A program made the translations under genes and the position numbers. Of a stretch of 64,000 nucleotides of DNA, positions 32,749 through 39,841 are shown one piece after another (the first letter of the stretch is position 1; each line of letters opens with the position of its first letter). The notes beneath the pieces are model-generated. The model did not search any database, was not told where the DNA came from, and saw nothing but the letters and a program-made list of their open reading frames with translations. The stretch is from Streptomyces marianii (GTDB lineage: Bacteria; Actinomycetota; Actinomycetes; Streptomycetales; Streptomycetaceae): positions 4,446,001 through 4,510,000 of the forward strand of contig NZ_VAWE01000001.1 in assembly GCF_005795905.1 (NCBI RefSeq). The letters are read 5' to 3'.

Positions 32749-34022
32749 CAGCCGTCTCCCTTCTGCTGGGCGTACTCCGTCAGTTCCTCGCCCGCCTGGC
32801 GAGCGCTCGCCGCGTCCGCCGAGGCGAGTAGGTCGCGTACCTCGGCCAGGCGGCGCGTGACGCGCCCGGACTCGACCTCTTCAAGGTGCTCCAGGCTGCC
32901 GACAGCCTCGGCCGCGCTCTCGTCGACCTCCCCGGCCTGCACCAGGCCACGAGCCAGCGTGAGCCGGTACAGGGCCCGGTTGCGGCCGTACGTACGGTCC
33001 TGGTGGGCGAGAGCCGCGCGCAGGAATGGCACCGCGGCCGTGTGGTGGCCCGCCTCGGTATAGAGCAAGCCCTGCGCATAGTCGAGCTCAGCGTGCCCGT
33101 GGAATGCGGCCCACTCTGGTGCCGGGCGCCCGCGATCCCCGCGGTCGACCATGCGCATCGAGTCCGCGAGCCGCTTCCGTGCGCTGCTTTGGTCGCGCAT
33201 CAGCGTCAGCGCCCGCGCCTCGCGCGAGGCGATCAGCGAGAGCAGCACGGGCGAGCCGAGGCTTACGGCGCGCTGGTGGGCAGCGCGGGCGAGGTCGTAG
33301 CCGTCGCGCGGCCGACCCTCGTAGCTGGCCTGCATGCTGAGGCTGGCGAGCACCAGGATTTCGAGGCCCGCGTCCCGCAGCATCGTCGCGGTGGTCAGCG
33401 CCTCGCCCCAGTAGCGGCGCGCGGTGTCCTGGTCGTCGGCGTCGTAGTACAGCCATGCGCATTGCTCGGCCGTCTCCCCGGCGAGCAGCTGGAGTTGGCG
33501 GCCGATGGTGTCCGGGTAGCTGCCGGTGTTGATGACGCGGCGGACGCGGCGCAGGTGTCGTACGGCGAGTGAGCGGACGTCACCGCCGCCGTAGGCGTCA
33601 TCGAGGGTGTAGAGGGAACGCAGGCCCTCGCTTAGCTCAAGGATGTGGGCGGTGCCGACTGCATCGGATGAGCCCACGGCCAGACTCGCGGCAGCGCCGA
33701 GGGAGTCGGCGACGAACGCGCGGCGGTCCACGTTCACCTCCTCCATGGTGCTGGGTGACGCCTCCACCGTCGCACTCGGCTCCGGCCCGGGAAAGCCCAG
33801 ATCGAGGGGGCTCACGCCGAACATCGCATGCAGCACACGCCAGGCACGCGGGCGCGGCCGGGGTGGACCAGCCTGCCGCCAACGCCGGAACTGGCGGTCC
33901 GTAACGGCCACCTCTTCCCCGACGAGCACGGCCGTCGACTCGAAGGCACGCAGGAACGCGGCCGGATGATCCCAGCCCCGTGCCGCGCACTCGCGCGCGA
34001 ACGGTGTTGGTGTCTCGTCCAC
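32748..34022 (-). CDS. FRRW/TPR-type transcriptional regulator of element 2
   Basis: This 424-residue protein starts at the GTG of VDETPTPFARECAARG. The N-terminal DNA-binding region VTDRQFRRWRQAGPPRPRPR resembles that of the regulator at 8091-9413, and the rest is helical repeat (SLSMQASYEGRPRDGYDLAR). It faces a divergent pair of small genes across GAAAGTCCGC repeats, mirroring the layout in element 1. It probably represses or activates its own promoter region. Signals bound by the repeat domain are unknown. Confidence 0.75.
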   Translation of the reverse strand: MDETPTPFARECAARGWDHPAAFLRAFESTAVLVGEEVAVTDRQFRRWRQAGPPRPRPRAWRVLHAMFGVSPLDLGFPGPEPSATVEASPSTMEEVNVDRRAFVADSLGAAASLAVGSSDAVGTAHILELSEGLRSLYTLDDAYGGGDVRSLAVRHLRRVRRVINTGSYPDTIGRQLQLLAGETAEQCAWLYYDADDQDTARRYWGEALTTATMLRDAGLEILVLASLSMQASYEGRPRDGYDLARAAHQRAVSLGSPVLLSLIASREARALTLMRDQSSARKRLADSMRMVDRGDRGRPAPEWAAFHGHAELDYAQGLLYTEAGHHTAAVPFLRAALAHQDRTYGRNRALYRLTLARGLVQAGEVDESAAEAVGSLEHLEEVESGRVTRRLAEVRDLLASADAASARQAGEELTEYAQQKGDG

Positions 34023-34075
34023 TTCGCACCCCCGGTGTGCCCGCTCGTACTGACCGTAGCGGGCGCGCCGGGAGC

Positions 34076-34116
34076 GAAAGTCCGCGTGGGGTCGGAAAGT
34101 CCGCCGGAACGTCCGC
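34076..34116. promoter_or_regulatory. GAAAGTCCGC direct repeats
   Basis: GAAAGTCCGC at 34076 and 34095 and GAACGTCCGC at 34107 lie between the regulator and the divergent small genes. They are probable operators of the FRRW/TPR regulator. Confidence 0.5.
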
Positions 34117-34189
34117 GGGGAGGTCCGGTCAGCGGTACCGCGCGGGGGTTGGCTCAGGGGGTGAGCAGGAGAGCCGAGGGGAGCCGAAC

Positions 34190-34396
34190 GTGAGCACCGT
34201 ACGGAAAACGACGATGGACCCGCCGATTCACCTCCCTTTGCCGGGGGCGGACCCCAAGCCCGCGGCCGGGTGTGGGGTGTGCGCAGCGCTGGAGCGGCAG
34301 CGCAGCGAGGCCCGCCGGGCCCGGAACTACTCGCTCGCCACGGACTACAACGTAGAAATCCGCAACCACCCCCACGCCCGCGGCGGCCGGGCATGA
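34190..34396 (+). CDS. Small unknown protein next to the element 2 regulator
   Basis: This 68-residue protein starts at a GTG. It reads MDPPIHLPLPGADPKPAAGC followed by GVCAALERQRSEARRARNYS; one Cys pair and a basic helix are visible. It overlaps the next gene by ATGA. Function unknown. Confidence 0.55.
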   Translation: MSTVRKTTMDPPIHLPLPGADPKPAAGCGVCAALERQRSEARRARNYSLATDYNVEIRNHPHARGGRA

Positions 34397-35427
34397 GCAG
34401 CACCAGAGGGCAGACGACGCGGCCCGTCGACACGGAGGCGATGCGCGCCGACGCGCGGCGCCTCCTCGGGCCGGACGCGCAGCTGCCCACCCACGACGAG
34501 GTGCACGACGTCACCCTTCAGCTGCGCGGGCACGTCATGCTGCTCATCCCCGAGGTGCTCCGCTGCGCGGACCGTCTGCCGAGCGATGACGTTCCGCGAG
34601 CCTGCGCGCTCGCAGGCATCAACGAGGCGCGGCGGCGCCTGAATGCGTCGCCAGGCATGGGCCTGCCTGCGGCCATCGCGCATGCCCAGCGGCTCGCCCG
34701 CTCCGTCAACGCGCTGCTGGACCACCTGGCGAACCTGAAGCGACAAGATCTCCTCATGGACCCAGCAATCACAGCCGCACTTGTCACCACCCCCACCGCC
34801 GCAGCCGCATACGCCGCCGGGCGCGCCCAAGCACGAGCCGTGCGCCGTGGGCCAGTTGACGCGATTCGCCGGCAGCACCAGCGCGACGCGTACGCCGCGC
34901 TCACCCGAGCGGCATGGACCTACCTCGGTGACGCTGGCAGTGTGACGCACCTGGTGCAGGTGGTACACAGAGCCCGCCTCAAAGACCACGAACTGAGCCC
35001 GGCCACCCGATACCGGCTGGGGGATCTCTGCCTCAGTTCGAACCCCATAACCAAGGACGACCTCGCCGACGCTTTGGCCCCCGCCGCCCTTCCGCCGGCC
35101 ATCGACCACGCCTTGAAGTGGCTCGAAGAAGCCTCCCCGACCTGGCAGCAGGACATCCGCGACGCTGGCCGCCTCGATGATCTGGCGCGCGCTGAATCCG
35201 TGGTCGCGCTCGAAGGACCTGATCATCTCGCGGAACTCGCCGAGCAGCTCAGGCGCCGAGCTGTCGCCGTCCAACACCGCTGGGCCAAGACGGCGATCGG
35301 CCCCTTCCAGCCGCCCCGGCTCAACGAGACGGATCAGGAGGTTCCCTCAGATGAGCTCATCGCGCGGCTGAAGGAGGCTATCCAGGGGTTCACCCGCGCC
35401 GCCCGCGTCTACCTCAACAGCCACTAG
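34393..35427 (+). CDS. DUF6415-like protein with a C-terminal extension
   Basis: This 344-residue protein starts in an ATGA overlap. The N-terminal 110 residues (DARRLLGPDAQLPTHDEVHD, INEARRRLNASPGMGLPAAI, HAQRLARSVNALLDHLANL) resemble the small DUF6415-type proteins usual beside these regulators. The remaining 230 residues are helical, charged and of no family I know, so this looks like a fusion or read-through into older sequence. No membrane segment or enzyme motif. Confidence 0.55.
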   Translation: MSSTRGQTTRPVDTEAMRADARRLLGPDAQLPTHDEVHDVTLQLRGHVMLLIPEVLRCADRLPSDDVPRACALAGINEARRRLNASPGMGLPAAIAHAQRLARSVNALLDHLANLKRQDLLMDPAITAALVTTPTAAAAYAAGRAQARAVRRGPVDAIRRQHQRDAYAALTRAAWTYLGDAGSVTHLVQVVHRARLKDHELSPATRYRLGDLCLSSNPITKDDLADALAPAALPPAIDHALKWLEEASPTWQQDIRDAGRLDDLARAESVVALEGPDHLAELAEQLRRRAVAVQHRWAKTAIGPFQPPRLNETDQEVPSDELIARLKEAIQGFTRAARVYLNSH

Positions 35428-35506
35428 CGAGCGGCCCCATGCCTTCGAGGTAGCGGGCTGAGACGCTTGTCGGGCCTCCTTGTTCAGTCCGCAACCAAAT
35501 GGAGAG

Positions 35507-35641
35507 GGCGAGCTGGGCTGGCCGTTTTCAGGGATCCAGGTCGCTCCCGCGCTGCGTGCCCGCGGCATCCATGTGGCCCGTACGTCTAGCAGTAACAAGA
35601 ACGGCAAGGTATGGGCCGTCACCTACTCCCCGATGACATGA
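35507..35641 (+). pseudogene. Remnant of a replication ATPase C-terminus
   Basis: The frame reads GWPFSG then ALRARGIHV and SSSNKNGKVWAVTYSP before the stop at 35639-35641. It aligns with the end of the element 1 ATPase (ALRSRGINV, TSNKNGRKYTITFTP). Everything upstream of this tail is gone. It shows that element 2 once had the same type of replication module. The rest of 35428-35829 holds no gene I can support. Confidence 0.7.
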
Positions 35642-35829
35642 CCGGTCTCCGGACGTCAGAGGTCAGGTCTCGAAGACGTTCGCTGCCAGGGCATCGCCGT
35701 CACCCGCCGGGGTCCTGAGTTCCTCTCATGCCCCCGGTCCGCTTCTGAGGGGCGGTAGAGGCGATGGGCCACATCGCGGAGGCGGCGGGGAAGGTGCAGG
35801 TGGCTTTCCGCCGGAGCCAGGCACCCCGT

Positions 35830-36564
35830 TCAGTGCGGTGGCGGTGCCGGGTCCAGGGCGTTGCCGACGGTACAGCCACCCTCTCCGGGCATCCGCTGGA
35901 TCCGGGGCGGCACCCACACCTCGGTGGCGCCGGGGACCACGCGGGCAAGAAGGCAGTCCTGCGGGTCGAAGCCATTGCCCTTTACCGACAGGAGAACGCC
36001 GACCCGGCCGCCGTCCGCCTTCACCTCGGTACGGATCGCCGGATCCAGGTCCAGGACGGCGAGCGTACGGCGCACCGCGGCCTCGTCCACCCGGCCGCCC
36101 TCCGGCACCCGGGGAAGTCTCGCGCGGAGCTCCTTGTACGGCAGCCGGGGCGGCTCTGGTGGCGGGGCGAAGGTCAGCGGAGGGCCGTCCGGGCAGTCCA
36201 CGTCACGGGGATCCTCACGCCACTCCGACTCGGGCGACACCCGCACCGCGAAACAGCGCCGCACGACGACCTCCTCAGCATCGCGCCATCTGTTGTACGC
36301 CGAGCCGGACGTGCGGACGACCACGTCGACGCCGTCCCCGTCGTGTGTCGACGTACCGGTCACCCGCAGTACCTCCACCCCGTCGATGCCGGAAGCGGAG
36401 CGCCCGACCTCCTCCGCCGTGCGCGGACGCTGGCCGTAGAGCCGCTCGCCCGCCTTTCTGGCCACCTCCCGTGCGACGTCCGTCGCCTCGTCCTCGGAGG
36501 ACTGCACCACCGCGCAGCCAGCGGTGAACAGCAACAGCGGGGCGAGCAGCAGCAGTCGGCGCAT
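35830..36564 (-). CDS. Lipoprotein of unknown function
   Basis: This 244-residue protein has a lipoprotein signal peptide: MRRLLLLAPLLLFTAGCAVV, with lipobox FTAGC and the modified Cys at 17. The mature part is soluble, mixed alpha/beta (VEVLRVTGTSTHDGDGVDVV) with a Pro-rich hinge and two Cys near the end (DPQDCLLARV, GEGGCTVGN). Small Streptomyces lipoproteins of this type are common and mostly uncharacterised. It splits the replication remnant from the origin-like block of element 2, so it may be inserted cargo. Confidence 0.75.
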   Translation of the reverse strand: MRRLLLLAPLLLFTAGCAVVQSSEDEATDVAREVARKAGERLYGQRPRTAEEVGRSASGIDGVEVLRVTGTSTHDGDGVDVVVRTSGSAYNRWRDAEEVVVRRCFAVRVSPESEWREDPRDVDCPDGPPLTFAPPPEPPRLPYKELRARLPRVPEGGRVDEAAVRRTLAVLDLDPAIRTEVKADGGRVGVLLSVKGNGFDPQDCLLARVVPGATEVWVPPRIQRMPGEGGCTVGNALDPAPPPH

Positions 36565-36690
36565 GCGTCCACCTTTCCGGCGCCGCGCGCGGCGGGCAGC
36601 CGCTCGCGTACTCAGACCGGCGTAGGTGATCGTACTCAGCCGGTGCGGCGACCAGACACGGGCGCACCCCGTGAGGTTCCGGCGGCGGGC

Positions 36691-36840
36691 GTGTACGGCT
36701 CGATCTCGATCCTCATCCGCGGGTCGGCGAGGCCGCAGACCATCATCCCGGCAGGTGACGATGCCCAGCGGTATGGCCGCGAGCTGATCGGCCTGTACAA
36801 CGTGCTGGAGAACTACACTGCGCTGTCGCGCATGGGCTGA
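36691..36840 (+). CDS. Short unknown protein
   Basis: A GTG opens a 49-residue frame reading YGSISILIRGSARPQTIIPA followed by GDDAQRYGRELIGLYNVLENYTALSRMG. Codon use is Streptomyces-like. The ribosome site is weak, so it may be the tail of a larger lost gene. Confidence 0.4.
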   Translation: MYGSISILIRGSARPQTIIPAGDDAQRYGRELIGLYNVLENYTALSRMG

Positions 36841-36848
36841 CCCCGATC

Positions 36849-37190
36849 ATGGAGGTGAATACTGGGCACATGCGGAAGTGGTCGTTGATCGCCGTGGGTG
36901 TGAACCTACTGATGGGAATCCCGGGAGTCATTCCGGTGTGGCTGCTGTGGTACTTCGCCGCCAACTGGCCGCTCGCGGAGATTGGCTGGACTCAGCGGAG
37001 TCCGACGGAGAACGACGGCATGCTCCCCTGGATGTTGATCGCAGTACCGGTGCTGGGTCTGTTCGCTCTGCTCTGGTGGCTTGCCAACCAGGCCATGCGG
37101 CGAAGGACAACGCTGAACCCTCGACTGTACTGGCCGATAAGTCTCCTGGTGCCCCTGGTGCCCTCGTTCACGCTCGTGATCGTTCTATGA
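36849..37190 (+). CDS. Small membrane protein with three predicted helices
   Basis: This 113-residue protein has hydrophobic segments at about 12-35 (LIAVGVNLLMGIPGVIPVWL), 60-78 (LPWMLIAVPVLGLFALLWWL) and 93-112 (LYWPISLLVPLVPSFTLVIV). An alternative start is the ATG at 36870. No family recognised. It lies 8 bp behind the short frame ending at 36840. Confidence 0.6.
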   Translation: MEVNTGHMRKWSLIAVGVNLLMGIPGVIPVWLLWYFAANWPLAEIGWTQRSPTENDGMLPWMLIAVPVLGLFALLWWLANQAMRRRTTLNPRLYWPISLLVPLVPSFTLVIVL

Positions 37191-37210
37191 GAAAGGCCCT
37201 GCGGTGTCTG

Positions 37211-37402
37211 GGGGACGCGCGGGGGACGACAGGGGACGCGCCCCGCATCGCGATGCGTCCCCCGTACAGCCGTGAGCTTTCCCGCGAGAACGGCACACCA
37301 CCCGTCGAGGAGGACGCTGGGGACGATCCCGGCCCCCTTCCTCTCTGTTCAGCTCAGGAGAGAAGGAAGAGAGGGAGAGAGGAAGGCGGAAGCAGCGTCC
37401 CC
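37211..37402. other. Origin-like block of element 2
   Basis: GGGGACG occurs at 37211, 37222, 37232 and 37319, with inverted CGTCCCC at 37257 and 37397. A hairpin with pyrimidine/purine arms (CCTTCCTCTCTG ... GGAAGAGAGGGAGAGAGG) spans about 37337-37382. The order and the closing GGAAGCAGCGTCCCCC match the block at 6370-6590 in element 1. Confidence 0.5.
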
Positions 37403-37431
37403 CACGTCCCCGCCGTCCTCGGGACAGGTGG

Positions 37432-37797
37432 TCAGCTCATGGCCTTCTCGATCGCCTCGAAGCTGTCGGCGTCGGTCTCCTGTTGCCAGGACGGCAGTTC
37501 GGGCCAGTCGGCCACGTAGCCGGGCTTGGGGTCCTCGAAGTGCTTGTACATCTGGGCTGTCCAGCATGTGGCGACGAAGCGGCTCTTCTGCTCTCGGGAC
37601 AGCCGACCGGTGTTGCCGCCGCTGATCTCGATGAACTGGCGGACCTGCTCGTAGACGGCGCCCGCGGCCTCGCGCTCCCACTGCGGTGTGTCGTCCCACG
37701 GGGTGACGTAGCCGGCCTTCGGCTCGCCGGGGAAGTGCTGGTGCACTCCCCCGATCCAGGTTTCGCGGAACAGTCGTGCGCCCTCGGTCTGCGACAT
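37432..37797 (-). CDS. Unknown protein made of two tandem repeats
   Basis: This 121-residue protein starts at MSQTEGARLFRETW. Two units of about 48 residues align: WIGGVHQHFPGEPKAGYVTP WDDTPQWE and WTAQMYKHFEDPKPGYVADW PELPSWQ. Shared residues are W, H-F, PK-GYV, W and P-W, then a helix with Glu (EQVRQFIE, FEAIEKAM). The repeats end in a helix and look like a small binding domain duplicated in place. No known function. Confidence 0.6.
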   Translation of the reverse strand: MSQTEGARLFRETWIGGVHQHFPGEPKAGYVTPWDDTPQWEREAAGAVYEQVRQFIEISGGNTGRLSREQKSRFVATCWTAQMYKHFEDPKPGYVADWPELPSWQQETDADSFEAIEKAMS

Positions 37798-37818
37798 GCC
37801 TACCCCTCTCGTCACGGC

Positions 37819-38124
37819 ATGGTCAGCGTGGAGATCTCCGCCCCCAGCTCCGCCACGCGGTGGTCCCGGCAACGGCTACCTCGCTCTGGGGGGATCGCGG
37901 CGCTGATCTGGCTGGCTCTGCTGGACTCGGATGCCGACATCTCGTCTTACCTTCTGATAGCCGCACTGGCTATTGCTCTGGTCCCCCTGCTGTGCGAGGT
38001 GAGCGTTGTCCTGTTCAATGCTCCAAAGCTTGTCGTGCCGCCCCACATGCGGTCCGACCTTGGCGTGATCACCGCACGCCGCGCGCGTCGGTCGGCTGGG
38101 CGGCAGGAGCGGCCGCGTCGCTGA
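37819..38124 (+). CDS. Small membrane protein
   Basis: This 101-residue frame starts at an ATG at 37819. It has two hydrophobic segments (IAALIWLALLDSDADISSYL, LIAALAIALVPLLCEVSVVL) and a basic C-terminal tail (RRARRSAGRQERPRR). It is divergent from the repeat protein. No ribosome site stands out, so the call is tentative. Confidence 0.4.
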   Translation: MVSVEISAPSSATRWSRQRLPRSGGIAALIWLALLDSDADISSYLLIAALAIALVPLLCEVSVVLFNAPKLVVPPHMRSDLGVITARRARRSAGRQERPRR

Positions 38125-38199
38125 TGCCGGGCACCGGTCAAGCGGCGGGTTCTGCCGCGCATGCATGATGGTGCCTGTCGGCAGAAACGGGGGTGTTCA

Positions 38200-38784
38200 G
38201 TGGAAGCAACCACGGCCCGTGGTTTGGCCCGTGCACGTGTGGGATCGGGCTTGGCGGTGACGGTTCTTCTGCTACCGTTCGGCGGCTACGGACTGGCGCG
38301 GGCGGGGGCGGTCTCCGAAGGCACACCGCTCGTGCTCGGCTTGCTATCCGGAATCGTCGGATTCGTCCTTCTCCCCGCACTGTGCGAGGAGAAGGCCCCG
38401 TTCCGGCGCTCGTCGTCGTGTCTGACCGCGCACACCCTGACCGGGGAACGGTCTGTCGACCTGAACCGGATCACCACGGTCCGGTTGCTGACGACCTTCT
38501 CGTACGGTCGCCCATACCGGACCCTGGTGGTGCGCGACGCTTGTGGTGTGCGCCTGGGCATCGCAACCGAGAGAAGTCGCCGGAAATTGCGCCGAGCGAT
38601 CGAGAAGGCGGACGCGAACGCGGCGCGGGGTGTCCCCGGGCCCCGGGTGAGCCGTGCGGCCCGGGTAGAGTTGGGCCTTGACCCGGGGCGTGGGCTCGCC
38701 GTCCACACTGTTCTCTGCTTTCTGCTCTTGGCGGTGTCCGTGAGCCTGTACGTGATTGTTGTGCTCCGACTCGGCGGGCAGTGA
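38200..38784 (+). CDS. Membrane protein of unknown function
   Basis: This 194-residue protein starts at a GTG behind GGGGG. It has two N-terminal helices (LAVTVLLLPFGGYGLARAG, TPLVLGLLSGIVGFVLLPAL), a central soluble part (LTGERSVDLNRITTVRLLTT) resembling a PH-like domain of small Streptomyces membrane proteins, and a C-terminal helix (HTVLCFLLLAVSVSLYVIVV). An upstream ATG at 38161 is an alternative start. Function unknown. Confidence 0.6.
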   Translation: MEATTARGLARARVGSGLAVTVLLLPFGGYGLARAGAVSEGTPLVLGLLSGIVGFVLLPALCEEKAPFRRSSSCLTAHTLTGERSVDLNRITTVRLLTTFSYGRPYRTLVVRDACGVRLGIATERSRRKLRRAIEKADANAARGVPGPRVSRAARVELGLDPGRGLAVHTVLCFLLLAVSVSLYVIVVLRLGGQ

Positions 38785-38807
38785 GCCCTTCCCGGTAATG
38801 CCTCACG

Positions 38808-38921
38808 ATGTTGCGTGTGACCGCCAACGAGATCCGTCGCCTGCTCGACGCAGTCGTCCTGAACCTCCAGCCCGTTGACGTCCTGGACTGGCTCCTCTGG
38901 CGTCGACACCGCCAAGGGTAA
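38808..38921 (+). pseudogene. Remnant of a transposase C-terminus
   Basis: A 37-codon frame reads LRVTANEIRRLLDAVVLNLQ then VLDWLLWRRHRQG. This matches the very end of actinobacterial IS4/IS701-like transposases as I recall them (LTxNEIRRL ... WxxWRRxHQ). Nothing of the rest of the element is left. Confidence 0.5.
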
Positions 38922-39028
38922 CCGGCAAGATGTTATCGGTAACAGCTCAACAGGTGATCGCGAAGTGCGGCTGGGGTATCAACGGCCCCAAGAGAAAACA
39001 GCCTGAACGCGCAGGTCAGCGGACCTCC

Positions 39029-39050
39029 ATGTGAGCCCGATGTGAGCCCG
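39029..39050. repeat. 11-bp tandem repeat, right arm before att3
   Basis: Two perfect head-to-tail copies of ATGTGAGCCCG lie about 115 bp before att3. The sequence differs from the left-arm repeat of element 2 at 28809. Confidence 0.6.
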
Positions 39051-39165
39051 GACGCCCTCGGGCCAGTTGGTACTGCCCGACACCCGGGATGTGCGGCACC
39101 GCCTCTGGCCTGCTCGAACGGCACAGCCCGGCATGGTCCGTCGATCGCCGTCACTCGTTGTCCTC

Positions 39166-39210
39166 GACTTTTAATCCGTTGGTTGTGGGTTCGAGTCCCA
39201 CACGGCCTAC
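39166..39210 (+). repeat. att3: distal end of element 2
   Basis: A 45-bp exact copy of the 3' tRNA-Lys segment, again without the 5' half of a tRNA. The base before it (C) matches att2 rather than the tRNA gene. Confidence 0.93.
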
Positions 39211-39280
39211 TCGCTCAGCACCTGGTCAGGCACTGTCCGGCCGGGTGCTGATCTCGTTTGGGGTCGGGCATACCGGGCGC

Positions 39281-39302
39281 GTGCTCAACCGATGCTCAAC
39301 CG
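39281..39302. repeat. 11-bp tandem repeat beyond att3
   Basis: GTGCTCAACCG and ATGCTCAACCG are head to tail about 70 bp past att3, at the spacing seen inside att1 and att2. This suggests the left arm of a third, older element. Confidence 0.5.
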
Positions 39303-39490
39303 AAGCGCTGACGATCAAGTCCATTCGCCCCTGGCCCAGACATGAAGAAGCCCCGGCCTGCCGACGGGGACGGCGGGCCGGGGCGGTCCGAGAAGGTGTT
39401 ACGCGAGGGTGAGGGGCCCGAGTTGGCGTGGGCGATGCCGATCGCCACGCAGTTGCTGTGGTTGTGGCCGCAGTAGTCGCACCGGTTCAT
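39296..39490 (-). CDS. Small Cys/His protein
   Basis: This frame of 64 residues starts at MNRCDYCGHNHSNCVAIGIA in an ATGA overlap with the gene upstream. C-x2-C then H-x-H and a third Cys suggest a zinc site. The C-terminal half reads across a GC-rich hairpin (about 39348-39385) and overlaps the tandem repeat, so the true end may be earlier through a changed frame. Function unknown. Confidence 0.45.
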   Translation of the reverse strand: MNRCDYCGHNHSNCVAIGIAHANSGPSPSRNTFSDRPGPPSPSAGRGFFMSGPGANGLDRQRFG

Positions 39491-39732
39491 CGCTTTGCCT
39501 CTCGGTCGATTTCGCCCCACACGCTGTCGCCGGCCTCGGTGCGGCTGTGCCCGTAGCGGCCGGCGCCGCCGAGGGCGGTGAGGATGGTCGAGCGGGTGAC
39601 GGGGCTGAGCTCGTCGGGGAGGTCGACCTCGATGCGGACGCCGGCCTGTGTCTCCGTGATGCGCGGCTCGCTGCTGGTCGCGGCCGCGAGCATGCCCGAG
39701 AGGGCGACGGCATGCGGAGGCACAGTGGGCAC
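39487..39732 (-). CDS. Small unknown protein divergent from the GntR regulator
   Basis: This 81-residue protein reads TSSEPRITETQAGVRIEVDL and PDELSPVTRSTILTALGG, ending GDSVWGEIDREAKR. Soluble, acidic, no known domain. It is coupled to the Cys/His protein behind it. The pair lies across a palindromic operator from the GntR gene, the usual position of its regulatory target. Confidence 0.55.
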   Translation of the reverse strand: MPTVPPHAVALSGMLAAATSSEPRITETQAGVRIEVDLPDELSPVTRSTILTALGGAGRYGHSRTEAGDSVWGEIDREAKR

Positions 39733-39754
39733 AGCTCTCCCCTGGTGATCAGTC

Positions 39755-39784
39755 CATCACGTTTCGTGATGCTGAGTATTCAGC
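39755..39784. promoter_or_regulatory. Operator palindromes upstream of the GntR gene
   Basis: CATCACG-TTT-CGTGATG (39755-39771) is a perfect dyad, followed by GCTGA-GTAT-TCAGC (39771-39784). Both lie in the 109-bp divergent promoter region and are likely binding sites of the regulator at 39842. Confidence 0.55.
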
Positions 39785-39841
39785 TTCAACCTGATGGGTT
39801 AGCTTTGTCAATGTCGACGTACAACCCCCGGAGCTGCGCAT

